A DNA stretch of 64,000 nucleotides from Bacteroidia bacterium (GCA_021740825.1 JAIOZA010000007.1:44530-108529); one strand, 5' to 3'; shown: positions 1-9,633, numbered from the stretch's first letter. The notes: generated by a model from the letters alone, not told the origin. Made by a program: numbers and translations.

Positions 1-12
1 TTTTAATTAAAC

Positions 13-40
13 AAAAAAAGGTGATAGAATACCACCTTTT
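13..40 (-). terminator. Intrinsic terminator downstream of the TPR membrane protein gene
   Basis: Arms AAAAGGTG (16-23) and CACCTTTT (33-40) form a stem with a 9-base loop. On the minus strand the stem is followed by a run of T (complement of the A-run 13-19). It lies just after the stop of the minus-strand gene at 62-820. Stem and T-run are seen directly; termination is inferred. Confidence 0.6.
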
Positions 41-61
41 AAATTTTTATTGATGAACAGA

Positions 62-820
62 TTAATCAATGTTTCCTAATGTTTTAACTCGAGCAATATA
101 TTTATCAATTTCTCTTGCTTCAGTACTTTTAGGATATTCATTTTTTAGTCGTTCATAAATTGCCAATGCTTCTGTGTAATTTGCTTTTTGCTCATAAGCA
201 AAAGCTGATTTTTTAAGATATATTGGAGTTGTGAAAGAGTTTGAAGATTGTTCAGCTGCTTTTAAATAAAATTTTACAGCTTCATCCACTTTATTTAATT
301 CCATATTTGCATCACCAATGGCACCAAGCGCAACAGGAGCAATCACTTCATCCTTAATAGTATATTCCTCTAATGATGTGATAGCTTCTTCAAATTTGCC
401 CATACGCAATAAACAGATTCCGGAATAATAGTTTGCTAAATTTCCAGTATTAGTTGAACCGTAAGAATCGGCAATATCTTTAAAACCCATCATTGTTTTA
501 GGTCCTTCAGATGTTTGAATAGTTAATCCACCATTTAATGCTACCAAAAAACTGTCTTTTTCAAAATAGGTTTGAGCATAAAAAGCTTCATTATTAGCTT
601 CTTTTTCTTGACCAGGTAACCAATAAAATTTATAAAAGCTAAATAAGGCTACAATTGCTAAAATTGCACCACCACCATACGTTATTGCTTTTTTGTTTTT
701 TTCATAAAAAACTTCCAATACGCCTATGTCCGTTTTTTTAGATGAGGATTTTTTTACAGAAGTGGTATTATTTTCAGAACTATCTTCTACTTGTTCAATT
801 TGGTCTATTTCTTCAGACAT
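62..820 (-). CDS. Membrane-anchored tetratricopeptide repeat protein (YfgM-like layout)
   Basis: A 252-residue protein with a charged, Ser/Lys-rich cytoplasmic N-terminus, one transmembrane segment at about residues 46-67, and a C-terminal part made of TPR-like helix pairs. Examples of the latter are the FEEAITSLEEY and YTEALAIYERLKNEYP segments, with the last repeat near residues 205-240. Cytoplasmic tail, single membrane span and periplasmic TPRs is the layout of YfgM-type proteins, which assist envelope biogenesis with periplasmic chaperones, and such genes are common in Bacteroidota. The ATG at 818-820 is the only sensible start. A weak -7-like box (TATATTCG, minus strand, 841-848) lies just upstream. 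A terminator follows the gene. The partner and client are unknown. Confidence 0.75.
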   Translation of the reverse strand: MSEEIDQIEQVEDSSENNTTSVKKSSSKKTDIGVLEVFYEKNKKAITYGGGAILAIVALFSFYKFYWLPGQEKEANNEAFYAQTYFEKDSFLVALNGGLTIQTSEGPKTMMGFKDIADSYGSTNTGNLANYYSGICLLRMGKFEEAITSLEEYTIKDEVIAPVALGAIGDANMELNKVDEAVKFYLKAAEQSSNSFTTPIYLKKSAFAYEQKANYTEALAIYERLKNEYPKSTEAREIDKYIARVKTLGNID

Positions 821-918
821 ATTTTTTGTTTTTTGAGTTGCGAATATAAATAAAATTATCTACTAATTAAAAAAGAAAATAAAGGTAATTTTAACAAAAT
901 AGCTTTAATACATAACAA

Positions 919-2424
919 TTACTCAACAAACCAACCAATTAATCGCCTCCGTAATTTGCCGCTGTAGGTTTGTGTCTGGTAATCAGTATAGTTGTTGGTG
1001 GCATTAATGCACTTAGAAAATTGTTTAACACGGTATTTTACTTCTTCGCTCAATAAATCAAATAACTCAAAAGCCTCATCAAAATCGGCCGCGTTATCCT
1101 TTATGCGTCCAAAGTGGTCATCTAACGATTGGTCTAAAACTAATTGAGGTTTCAAACCTTTTCTTAAACATTGTAAATAGCGTTCACGAACAATAAATGC
1201 CTCAGCAGATGAGTTTAAAAACCTGGCTTTAATATCATCTGGTAAGTCGTAATCGTTTTCCAATTCATAATCCCATTCATCTTTATAGCGCTGCTCCAAA
1301 TACATGTGCGGTGCCACAAAAACATGTTTCCAATCAATTGGAAATTGCCATAAATTAAAACGGCGCGAGTTATTGCCTAAATCAACAATATTAAACTTCT
1401 TTTTATTTGGCAGAACTCTGGAACCGCGCCCTATCATTTGATGATAAAGCGTTAAAGATTTAGTTGCTCTATTTAAAATTATTGTTTCAACTTCTGGTTC
1501 ATCAAATCCTGTTGTTAAAATACTTACCGAACTTAAAATGCCATCTTTAGTATTTCTAAACCATTCTAAAGTTTCAGTCCTATCTCTATCACTAAAAGTA
1601 CTATCCAAATATCTAATTGGATATCCTTTAGCTTTAAACATATTATAGACAGAAATACTAGTTAAAATTCCAGCATTAAATATTAATGTTTTAGTTCCTT
1701 TAGCAATTTCTTCGTATGCATCCAATAATTTACCTTGCATCATTGCTTGCGTGTACAATATTTCGTGCGAGCCGGTTGTAAACTCACCATTATTACCAAC
1801 TCGCAAGGTACTTAAGTTTATATCGTTGGAGTAGGTAACGCCCTCAGCTAAAAATCCTTGATCAATTAATGAAGAAATACTTTCACCTACAATAATTTCC
1901 TTATATGTTTGATAAAGAGGTAATTTTTTATTGCTACTTAAAGGAGTTGCGGTAACACCTAAAATGTTTACATTTTCAAAATAATGAAAAATTTTACGAA
2001 ATGAATTGTAATGAGCCTCATCAACAATTACCAACCCTATATCCTCTAAAAATTGCTCATCTTCTTGTAATCTATTATTTAACGTTTCAACTAAAGCTGT
2101 AAAACTTTGATAGTCTGTTTGTTGAGCTAAGTTTTTAACTTCAGAATTGATGATTTTATTTTTAATACCAATACCAGTTAATACATTAGAAGTTTGCTTA
2201 CTCAACTCAATGCGATGAGTTAATATTAAAACTTTGCGGTTAAAATGATTGATGTAGAGTTTTGCTATTTCTGAAAAAATAATAGTTTTACCACCACCTG
2301 TTGGTAATTGAAATAAAATATTTTCATTAGGCTTAGCTTCTTTTAGCTTATTAAAAATAGTATTTACAGCCTCTTGCTGATAAGGATATAATTGACGGAC
2401 ATTTATTGATTCTTCGAATTCCAA
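919..2424 (-). CDS. DEAD/DEAH-box superfamily 2 helicase
   Basis: A 501-residue SF2 helicase. Near the N-terminus a Q-like element (LYPYQQEAV) precedes motif I (PTGGGKT, about residues 41-47). Motif II is DEAH (about 136-139), motif III-like VTATP follows, and motif VI is QMIGRGSR (about 329-336). The RecA-like pair occupies about residues 10-360. The last 140 residues are charged and match no domain I recognise. The layout fits the COG1061 (SSL2/YejH) group of nucleic-acid helicases involved in repair or restriction-like processes, but no nuclease or methylase is adjacent, so I do not assign a restriction role. The next gene, uvrB, is divergent with 230 bases between them; that spacer has no strong promoter match on this strand. 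Confidence 0.8.
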   Translation of the reverse strand: MEFEESINVRQLYPYQQEAVNTIFNKLKEAKPNENILFQLPTGGGKTIIFSEIAKLYINHFNRKVLILTHRIELSKQTSNVLTGIGIKNKIINSEVKNLAQQTDYQSFTALVETLNNRLQEDEQFLEDIGLVIVDEAHYNSFRKIFHYFENVNILGVTATPLSSNKKLPLYQTYKEIIVGESISSLIDQGFLAEGVTYSNDINLSTLRVGNNGEFTTGSHEILYTQAMMQGKLLDAYEEIAKGTKTLIFNAGILTSISVYNMFKAKGYPIRYLDSTFSDRDRTETLEWFRNTKDGILSSVSILTTGFDEPEVETIILNRATKSLTLYHQMIGRGSRVLPNKKKFNIVDLGNNSRRFNLWQFPIDWKHVFVAPHMYLEQRYKDEWDYELENDYDLPDDIKARFLNSSAEAFIVRERYLQCLRKGLKPQLVLDQSLDDHFGRIKDNAADFDEAFELFDLLSEEVKYRVKQFSKCINATNNYTDYQTQTYSGKLRRRLIGWFVE

Positions 2425-2654
2425 ACTTAAAAAAATTAGCCTATAAACTTAAGATTTTTTTTGATGCTTGACTTAAAATTATTTAAATAAAAATGACGAG
2501 TTATTGACAAAAAAATCCTGAGGCTTAAACCTCTTTGTAAAAATGAAAAGAATATTTTTTTGGTTATTAATTTAAATTCTAAAATCAGTGAAACTAAACT
2601 GCGATTAAATATAAAAATTTACCTTTTATTATTTTTCATTACTATCTTTAACCT

Positions 2655-4679
2655 GTGTCTTTTAAACTCATATCCGAATTTTTGCCTACGGGTGATCAAC
2701 CAACAGCTATTATGCAATTGGTTGAAGGTTTAAATTCAAATTCAAAATATCAGGTATTATTAGGCGTAACTGGCTCAGGTAAAACTTTTACGGCAGCAAA
2801 TGTTATTCAGCAAGTAAATAAACCAACGCTTATTTTAAGTCATAATAAAACGCTGGCTGCGCAATTGTATAGTGAATTTAAACAGTTTTTTCCTGAAAAT
2901 GCAGTGGAGTATTTTGTGAGTTATTATGATTATTATCAACCTGAAGCCTATTTACCAACAACTGGCACTTACATAGAAAAAGATTTACAAGTAAATGATG
3001 AAATAGAAAAATTACGTATCAGCGCTTCATCAGCTCTATTATCGGGTAGGAGGGATGTGATTGTTGTAAGTTCGGTTTCCTGTATTTATGGTATTGGTAA
3101 TCCTACGGACTTTAAAAAGAATATCATTTCCATCGAAGAAGGTAAAGTTATCTCTCGTAATAAATTGTTGCATCAATTAGTTGGTGCTTTATATTCACGA
3201 ACTACCGAAGAATTTAAACGAAGTACTTTCAGAGTAAAGGGCGATACGGTTGATGTGAATTTATCTTACGCAGATTATGCAGTTCGTATCAGTTTTTTTG
3301 GAGATGAAATAGAATCTATTGAGACCTTTGATCCGCAGTACGGCAATATTATTAAAAAGTTCACTGAGTTTACTATTTATCCCGCTAATATTTTTGTAAC
3401 AGCTCCCGACACTTTACAAAATGCCATGGTTAATATTCAGGATGATATGGTAAAACATGTAGCCTTTTTAAAATCTAATGGTAAAGATTTAGAAGCCAAA
3501 CGTATTGAAGAACGCGTAAATTATGATTTAGAAATGATGCGTGAATTAGGATATTGTAGTGGTATCGAAAATTATTCTCGATACATGGATGGTCGTTTGC
3601 CGGGAACTCGTCCGTTTTGTTTATTAGATTATTTTCCAGATGATTATTTAATGATTATTGATGAAAGTCACGCTACCTTGCCTCAAGTTCGCGCTATGTT
3701 TGGAGGCGATTATTCGCGTAAGTTAAATTTAGTGGAATACGGTTTTCGGTTGCCTTCAGCTATGGATAATCGCCCACTAAAATTTGAAGAGTTTGAAGAT
3801 TTGATCAAGCAGGTAATTTATGTTTCTGCAACACCAGCCGAATATGAATTGCAAATGGCAGAAGGAATTGTTGTGGAACAATTAGTTCGTCCAACAGGTA
3901 TTTTAGATCCAATAATTGAGGTTCGTCCAAGTGGTAATCAGGTAGATGATTTATTAGACGAAATTCATAAAGTAGTTGAAAGAGATGAACGTATTTTAGT
4001 AACAACGCTTACTAAACGTATGGCTGAGGAATTATCAAAATATTTAACCAAACTTCAAATACGATGCCGTTATATACATAGCGAAGTAGATACTTTGGAG
4101 CGTGTGGAGATTTTACGTCAGTTAAGAGTTGGAATGTTTGATGTTTTAATTGGTATTAATTTATTAAGAGAAGGGTTAGATTTACCCGAAGTATCATTGG
4201 TAGCAATTTTAGATGCAGACAAGGAAGGGTTTTTAAGAAATGTTAGAAGTTTGGTGCAAACTTCAGGTAGAGCTGCACGTAATGTTAATGGAAGAGTTAT
4301 TATGTATGCTGATAAAATAACAGAAAGCATGCGAATTACAATTGATGAAACAGAGCGCAGAAGAAAACGCCAAATAGAATATAATTATAAAAACGGAATT
4401 ACACCCGTTCAAGCAGGCAAAAAGGCCTTATTACAGCCAAACGACTCTGGCGTAGAGGTTACGTTTGATGGTCAATTAGTGCGCACTTATATTGAACCTA
4501 GTGTGTTTAGCGTAGCGGCCGATCCGGTTGTTCAATACATGAGTAAAGATGAATTAAAAAAACAAATCACTAAAATAAAAACAGCCATGCTTAAGGCCTC
4601 TAAAGAAATGGATTTTACGAAAGCCGCAAACTTACGCGATGAAATGTTTAGTTTAGAGAAATTAATTGCCGAAAAATAA
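2655..4679 (+). CDS. uvrB: Excinuclease ABC subunit B
   Basis: UvrB is the damage-verifying helicase of nucleotide excision repair; it is loaded by UvrA2 and recruits UvrC. The 674-residue length is typical. Visible features are the Walker A motif GVTGSGKT, the beta-hairpin region with YYDYYQPEAY, the DESH motif II (IIDESHATLP), helicase motif VI (QTSGRAARN), and a C-terminal UVR domain (FTKAANLRDEMFSLEKL) that contacts UvrC. The start is GTG at 2655, supported by the family N-terminus LISEFLPTGDQPTAI. A -7-like box TATCTTTA (2643-2650) lies only 4 bases before the start, so the mRNA may be leaderless. A WG-repeat gene follows 15 bases after the stop, suggesting co-transcription. Confidence 0.97.
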   Translation: MSFKLISEFLPTGDQPTAIMQLVEGLNSNSKYQVLLGVTGSGKTFTAANVIQQVNKPTLILSHNKTLAAQLYSEFKQFFPENAVEYFVSYYDYYQPEAYLPTTGTYIEKDLQVNDEIEKLRISASSALLSGRRDVIVVSSVSCIYGIGNPTDFKKNIISIEEGKVISRNKLLHQLVGALYSRTTEEFKRSTFRVKGDTVDVNLSYADYAVRISFFGDEIESIETFDPQYGNIIKKFTEFTIYPANIFVTAPDTLQNAMVNIQDDMVKHVAFLKSNGKDLEAKRIEERVNYDLEMMRELGYCSGIENYSRYMDGRLPGTRPFCLLDYFPDDYLMIIDESHATLPQVRAMFGGDYSRKLNLVEYGFRLPSAMDNRPLKFEEFEDLIKQVIYVSATPAEYELQMAEGIVVEQLVRPTGILDPIIEVRPSGNQVDDLLDEIHKVVERDERILVTTLTKRMAEELSKYLTKLQIRCRYIHSEVDTLERVEILRQLRVGMFDVLIGINLLREGLDLPEVSLVAILDADKEGFLRNVRSLVQTSGRAARNVNGRVIMYADKITESMRITIDETERRRKRQIEYNYKNGITPVQAGKKALLQPNDSGVEVTFDGQLVRTYIEPSVFSVAADPVVQYMSKDELKKQITKIKTAMLKASKEMDFTKAANLRDEMFSLEKLIAEK

Positions 4680-4694
4680 TTTTTTAAACTAGTA

Positions 4695-5639
4695 ATACGT
4701 ATCAAAAAACTACTGCATATTTTTATATTTTTTTTAAATGTAGCTTGCTTATTTTCACAAGCTATTGTTCCGTTTTCGGATAATAAAAAGTGGGGATTTA
4801 AAACTAATCAGCAGGTAATTATTCCTGCGCAATACGACTCCGTATTTCAATTTGATAAAACCAATCAAATAGCTTTAGTTGCAAATAAAAGCGAGTTTAA
4901 TAAAGAAGTAAATCCATTAACTGGAGAAGAAACTTATGCTTTAGATTATTTTTATATTAACCAACAAAATCAAAAAATAAAATTGTTAACTGAGCAGTTC
5001 CCTGACAGCATGTATTCTTTTTCAGATCAACAAGAGTTAAAATTTAATTACCAAGATTCTACTAATTATTTTAAGATTTTATTTCAAGATAAATTATTTC
5101 TTTTTAATAAAAATGGTAAACAGTTATCAACTGGTTTTGATAATATTAAATTTTCAAAAGCTAGTGGCTATTTTGAAACTGAAACGATTTTTAAGCATGA
5201 AAACAAGTTAATTACAACAAAAGGATTAGTTGACTCTACAGGTATTGAGATTATTAAATGTAAATACAAGCAAATAGATATCAATAAAGAAGATAGTTCT
5301 ATATATTGTTGCAGCGCGGTTTATAATAATAAGTTGAACGATGACGTATATAATTATAAAGGAGAAATAATTTATTCCAATAGAATGCACATTGAACATT
5401 CGTCAAAAACAATTCATGTTTTGAAGTCTTTCGAAAAAAATGGAATTTATTTCATTGAAAATTCCTTAACAAATGAAAAATATCAATTGGCTGGTGATAG
5501 GTTTTACTATTTAAAAAATAATATTGCTTTTTGCCTTAATAATGATAGTTGGTTTACTATCGATTTAACCAATAAGAAAAAGCAAAAAATTGATAAAGCA
5601 AGTTATTTTTTTACTTTATTTTACTTTATTATTCCATAA
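4695..5639 (+). CDS. Exported WG-repeat protein with apparent ATA start
   Basis: The reading frame stays open upstream of the first ordinary start (TTG at 4983) back to the uvrB stop. The upstream part encodes a good signal peptide (RIKKLLHIFIFFLNVACLFSQ) followed by a canonical WG repeat (KWGF...VIIPAQYDSV). This must therefore be the real N-terminus. No ATG, GTG or TTG exists in that stretch. The best candidate start is ATA at 4695 (ATA CGT ATC AAA AAA), giving about 314 residues; a single A-to-G change at 4697 would make it ATG. Two weaker WG-like repeats follow (FNKNGKQLSTGFDNI and LVDSTGIEIIKCKYKQI). WG repeats are beta-rich modules of exported or surface proteins with unknown ligands. 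The stop overlaps the tsaE start (TAATG), so the gene lies inside the uvrB-tsaE operon. Coding status is well supported; the exact start codon is inferred. Confidence 0.75.
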   Translation: MRIKKLLHIFIFFLNVACLFSQAIVPFSDNKKWGFKTNQQVIIPAQYDSVFQFDKTNQIALVANKSEFNKEVNPLTGEETYALDYFYINQQNQKIKLLTEQFPDSMYSFSDQQELKFNYQDSTNYFKILFQDKLFLFNKNGKQLSTGFDNIKFSKASGYFETETIFKHENKLITTKGLVDSTGIEIIKCKYKQIDINKEDSSIYCCSAVYNNKLNDDVYNYKGEIIYSNRMHIEHSSKTIHVLKSFEKNGIYFIENSLTNEKYQLAGDRFYYLKNNIAFCLNNDSWFTIDLTNKKKQKIDKASYFFTLFYFIIP

Positions 5640-6070
5640 TGTCAATTTTAAAAATAGACATATCAGATACGAAGCTTCATAGGGACGCGGCAATTAAATT
5701 AATAGAGTTTGCTAAAGACCAACGTGTGTTTTTATTTGATGCACCAATGGGATTAGGTAAAACAACTTTTATTAAATCAATTTGCAGTTATTTAGGAGTT
5801 ATTGATACTATGAGTAGTCCAACCTATTCAATTGTTAATGAATATCATACGGAATCAAAATTGAAAGTTTTTCATTTTGATTTGTATAGATTAAAATCAG
5901 TTGAAGAGTTGTTTGAATTGGGATTTGATGAATACCTTTCATCGGGAAATTACTTATTTATTGAATGGCCAAAATTAGCTGAGTCATTTTTAGAATCTTA
6001 CCTGAGAATTATCATAAAAATAGAAAACAATAATCGCTATCTTTGTGCCGAACATATTTCCATTCCATGA
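5639..6070 (+). CDS. tsaE: tRNA threonylcarbamoyladenosine biosynthesis ATPase TsaE
   Basis: TsaE is the small P-loop ATPase that works with TsaB and TsaD to transfer the threonylcarbamoyl group to A37 of ANN-decoding tRNAs. The 143-residue length is normal. Visible motifs are the P-loop APMGLGKTTFIK (about residues 37-48), the family signature SSPTYSIVNEY (about 61-71), the HFDLYRL segment, and FIEWP near the C-terminus. The start ATG overlaps the previous stop (TAATG), and the stop overlaps the next start (ATGA at 6067), so it is translationally coupled on both sides. tsaB and tsaD are not in this window. Confidence 0.93.
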   Translation: MSILKIDISDTKLHRDAAIKLIEFAKDQRVFLFDAPMGLGKTTFIKSICSYLGVIDTMSSPTYSIVNEYHTESKLKVFHFDLYRLKSVEELFELGFDEYLSSGNYLFIEWPKLAESFLESYLRIIIKIENNNRYLCAEHISIP

Positions 6071-6906
6071 TTAAAATCATTGTTTTTTGCATTTTATTAT
6101 TACCATTTAGTTCATTTGCGCAAACTGATGCTTCTGCAGTCCCTTCTTCATCTAAGTTCTCAAAAAAAGGAAATATTTATATGATGTGGGGTTATACTAG
6201 AGCCATGTATAGCAAAAGTAATATTCATTTTCAAGATAATTCAAATACGTATTATCCTCAAACTGGTAAATATCACAACTATGATTTTACAATTTACAAT
6301 GCTGTAGCAAAAGATAGACCTGATTTTAACCAAATTAAAGATGTTGTAAATATTACCATTCCTCAGTTTGTTATAAGGTTAGGTTACTATTTCAACAACA
6401 AAAAAGACCTTGGTATTGAAATTAATTACGATCACACAAAATATGTAGTAACAAATTATCAAAAAGTACATATTAAAGGGAATTTTAATGGCAATTACAT
6501 TGATCAAGATACTATTTTAGACCCTAATAAATTATTACACTTTGAACACACTGATGGAGCCAATTTTTGGATGGTAAATTTTATTAAGCGATGGAAATTT
6601 TACGAGAAAGCAAATAAACTTAATTTTGGATATGTTGTGAAACCTGGCGCAGGGATTGTATATCCTAGAACAGATGTTACAATGCTAGGAACACGATTAA
6701 ATAATAATTGGCATATTGCTGGTTGGATTTTTGGTGTTGAGTCTGGTATCAGGGTTGAGTTCTTAAAATATGGTGTTTTTGAATTTATGGGTAAAGGTTC
6801 ATACGCTGATTACAGAAATGTTTTAGTATTAGGAAAAGGAAATGGCAAAGCAAATCATCACTTTTTTACAGGTCAGTTAACCATGACTATTGGTGCAACT
6901 TTTTAG
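6067..6906 (+). CDS. Predicted outer membrane beta-barrel protein
   Basis: I place the start at ATG 6067, which overlaps the tsaE stop as ATGA and begins a signal peptide (MIKIIVFCILLLPFSSFAQ). A longer open frame from 6043 would put eight residues before it and is less likely. The mature protein of about 260 residues alternates polar and aromatic residues in beta-strand style (NIYMMWGYTRAMY, FVIRLGYYFNNKKDLGIEINYDH) and ends with a barrel-closing strand (FTGQLTMTIGATF). No family name is recognised; many Bacteroidota carry such small porin-like proteins. It is the last gene of the uvrB operon and is followed by a bidirectional terminator shared with clpC. Confidence 0.75.
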   Translation: MIKIIVFCILLLPFSSFAQTDASAVPSSSKFSKKGNIYMMWGYTRAMYSKSNIHFQDNSNTYYPQTGKYHNYDFTIYNAVAKDRPDFNQIKDVVNITIPQFVIRLGYYFNNKKDLGIEINYDHTKYVVTNYQKVHIKGNFNGNYIDQDTILDPNKLLHFEHTDGANFWMVNFIKRWKFYEKANKLNFGYVVKPGAGIVYPRTDVTMLGTRLNNNWHIAGWIFGVESGIRVEFLKYGVFEFMGKGSYADYRNVLVLGKGNGKANHHFFTGQLTMTIGATF

Positions 6907-7014
6907 TAAATACTTTAATTCATTACAGTTGATTTTTAATTGACGACTTTTAGAAATTAGTATCTTACCTTAAAAATCTTTCTTTTGAAAATTGAAGGCT
7001 GTTTCAATATAATT

Positions 7015-7047
7015 AAAAAGCCCTCAATATTTTTTGAGGGCTTTTTT
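7015..7047. terminator. Bidirectional intrinsic terminator between the barrel gene and clpC
   Basis: AAAAAGCCCTCAA (7015-7027) pairs with TTGAGGGCTTTTT (7034-7046) around a six-base loop. An A-run on the left and a T-run on the right give a U-tract in either direction. It sits between two convergent genes, as expected for a shared terminator. Confidence 0.85.
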
Positions 7048-7051
7048 GTTA

Positions 7052-9586
7052 CTAGTTATCTTCCTTTTTCTTTTTTGTTTTAGGTTTAATTGTTTTTACA
7101 ACAATTTCATTTTTCTCCTTATCAAAATCAATTTCAATTTGATCACCTTCCGCTAAATTACTTTGGATAATTTCTTCAGCCATAGGATCCTCTAAATACT
7201 TTTGAATAGCTCTTTTTAAAGGACGCGCACCATATTGCGCATCGTAACCCTTTTCAACAATAAAATCTTTTGCAGCTTCAGTAATTTTAATATTGTATCC
7301 AAGCGTGTTTACACGACCAAATAATCCGTTTAATTCAATATCAATAATTTTATGAATATCTTCTTTATTTAAGGAGTTAAACATTACTACATCATCAATA
7401 CGATTTAAGAATTCAGGCGCGAATGCTTTCTTTAAAGCGTTTTCAACGACACCTTTATTATTTTCTTCGGCGCTTTCTACGCGAGTTTGAGTGCCAAAAC
7501 CAACGCCTTGTCCAAAATCTTTTAACTGCCTCGCACCAATATTTGATGTCATAATAATGATTGTGTTTTTAAAGTCAATTTTACGACCTAAACTATCCGT
7601 TAATTGACCATCATCTAATACTTGCAGTAGCATATTAAATACATCAGGATGTGCTTTTTCTATTTCATCTAATAACACAACAGAGTAGGGACGACGACGA
7701 ACTTTCTCAGTTAATTGTCCGCCTTCTTCATAACCAACGTATCCCGGAGGAGCTCCAATTAATCGGGTAACGGCAAATTTTTCCATGTACTCACTCATAT
7801 CAATCCTTATTAAGGCTTCATCATTATCAAATAAATGTTTAGCTAAAATTTTTGCTAATTGAGTTTTACCGACTCCTGTAGGCCCTAAGAAAATAAATGA
7901 ACCAATTGGTTTATTAGGATCTTTTAATCCGGCACGATTACGTTGTATGGCTTTTACAACCTTTTTCAAAGCTTCATCTTGTCCAATAACTTTACCTTTT
8001 AATTGCTCAACCATTTTCACCAATTTCTCTCCTTCGTTTTGAGAAATACGCTGAACAGGCACTCCACTCATCATCGATACAACTTCCGCAACATTATCTT
8101 CAGTAACAGTTACTCTATTTAGCTTAGTTTCCTCTTCCCAGGCTTTTTTAGCCGTTTCTAATTGTGCTTGCAACTGTTTTTCTGTATCGCGCAATTTAGC
8201 GGCTTCTTCGTATTTTTGAGAACGAACAACTTGATTTTTCAGTTCCTTTATATCCTCCATTTTTTTCTCTAATTCCAATATGTTTTCAGGCACATGAATA
8301 TTGGTTATATGAACACGGGAACCAGCTTCATCTAAAGCATCAATTGCTTTATCAGGTAAATGTCTGTCAGTTAAATAGCGAGCAGTTAATGTTACACAAG
8401 CTTTTATCGCTTCAGGCGTGTACGAAACATTATGATGATCCTCATATTTACTTTTTATGTTTTCTAAAATTTGTAATGATTCTTCCTGAGTTGCAGGTTC
8501 AATAATTACTTTCTGGAAGCGACGCTCTAAAGCTCCATCTTTTTCGATATGCTGACGGAATTCATCCAAGGTTGTTGCACCTATACATTGTATTTCACCA
8601 CGAGCTAAAGCTGGCTTAAACATGTTACTGGCATCCATGCTTCCACTAGCACCACCTGCACCTATAATAGTGTGAATTTCGTCAATGAATAAAATCACAT
8701 CTGGATTTTTTTCTAACTCATTCATAACAGCTTTCATTCGCTCTTCAAATTGTCCACGGTATTTTGTGCCAGCTACTAAAGATGCTAAATCAAGTGTAAC
8801 AACGCGTTTCCCAAAAAGCACTCGTGATACTTTACGCTGAATTATTCGCAATGCTAAACCTTCGGCAATTGCTGATTTTCCAACACCTGGTTCTCCAATT
8901 AATATGGGGTTATTTTTCTTACGGCGAGATAAAATTTGAGATACGCGTTCAATTTCTTTTTCACGACCTACAACAGGATCTAATTTTCCTTCTTCAGCCA
9001 TTTTTGTTAAATCTCTTCCAAAATTATCTAAAACTGGTGTTTTAGATTTTGATTCACCAGCTTTTTTTGATGTTCCAGATCCGCTAGTTCCAAAAGTTTC
9101 TTCACTCTCCTCATCATCGCTACTAGCGGAATTTTCTATTTTGTTTGGGTTTTCAAGGAGTCCTTCCAATTCTAATTTTACAGCATTATAATCAACACCA
9201 TATTTACTTAATGTTTTGGTTACAACATTGTCATTATCTTTAAGTATACACATCAACAAATGCTCCGTTCCAATTTGTGCAGCCTTAAAAACCTTGGCTT
9301 CTAAATAGGTTAATTTCAAGGTTTTTTCTGCTTGTTTAACCAAAGGAATATTTGCCAAATTATTTACTTTTTTCATGGATATCGGTAAACTTTGTTCAAT
9401 TTGCTTCCTAAAATCTTGCATGTTAATGGCTAAATTTTTCAACAATTTAATTCCTACACCTTCACCATCGCGAATCATGCCAAGCATTAAGTGTTCGATT
9501 CCAATATAATCATGCCCTAATCTTAGAGCTTCTTCTCTGCTAAACGTTATAACGTCTTTTACGCGTTGTGAAAATTTTGCTTCCAT
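7052..9586 (-). CDS. clpC: ATP-dependent Clp protease ATP-binding subunit ClpC
   Basis: An AAA+ unfoldase that delivers substrates to ClpP. The 844-residue protein has two N-terminal Clp repeat motifs (residues 1-145) and a Ser/Glu-rich linker (about 150-185). The first AAA domain has Walker A GEPGVGKS and Walker B LFIDEIHTI. A UVR-type middle domain (KYEEAAKLRDTEKQL) distinguishes ClpC from ClpB and ClpA. The second AAA domain has GPTGVGKT and VVLLDEIEKAH. A ClpP-binding loop of the [IVL]-G-[FL] type is plausible at GVGFG. The start ATG at 9586 matches the family N-terminus (FSQRVKDVITFSREEALRLGHDYIGIEHL). A TACTTTTG -7 box lies 47 bases upstream. gyrA is divergent. In Bacteroidota this gene is usually near gyrA, as here. 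Confidence 0.95.
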   Translation of the reverse strand: MEAKFSQRVKDVITFSREEALRLGHDYIGIEHLMLGMIRDGEGVGIKLLKNLAINMQDFRKQIEQSLPISMKKVNNLANIPLVKQAEKTLKLTYLEAKVFKAAQIGTEHLLMCILKDNDNVVTKTLSKYGVDYNAVKLELEGLLENPNKIENSASSDDEESEETFGTSGSGTSKKAGESKSKTPVLDNFGRDLTKMAEEGKLDPVVGREKEIERVSQILSRRKKNNPILIGEPGVGKSAIAEGLALRIIQRKVSRVLFGKRVVTLDLASLVAGTKYRGQFEERMKAVMNELEKNPDVILFIDEIHTIIGAGGASGSMDASNMFKPALARGEIQCIGATTLDEFRQHIEKDGALERRFQKVIIEPATQEESLQILENIKSKYEDHHNVSYTPEAIKACVTLTARYLTDRHLPDKAIDALDEAGSRVHITNIHVPENILELEKKMEDIKELKNQVVRSQKYEEAAKLRDTEKQLQAQLETAKKAWEEETKLNRVTVTEDNVAEVVSMMSGVPVQRISQNEGEKLVKMVEQLKGKVIGQDEALKKVVKAIQRNRAGLKDPNKPIGSFIFLGPTGVGKTQLAKILAKHLFDNDEALIRIDMSEYMEKFAVTRLIGAPPGYVGYEEGGQLTEKVRRRPYSVVLLDEIEKAHPDVFNMLLQVLDDGQLTDSLGRKIDFKNTIIIMTSNIGARQLKDFGQGVGFGTQTRVESAEENNKGVVENALKKAFAPEFLNRIDDVVMFNSLNKEDIHKIIDIELNGLFGRVNTLGYNIKITEAAKDFIVEKGYDAQYGARPLKRAIQKYLEDPMAEEIIQSNLAEGDQIEIDFDKEKNEIVVKTIKPKTKKKKEDN

Positions 9587-9633
9587 AATTTTATAGTTCG
9601 TTGAGTTATTGTAAACATAATTAATGCCACAAT

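Noticed and set aside
4983..5639. WG-protein start at the TTG of 4983
   Set aside because: It would drop the signal peptide and the best WG repeat encoded upstream in the same frame.
6043..6066. Longer N-terminus of the barrel protein from 6043
   Set aside because: It would put eight polar residues before a good signal peptide. The ATG at 6067 has the usual ATGA overlap with tsaE.
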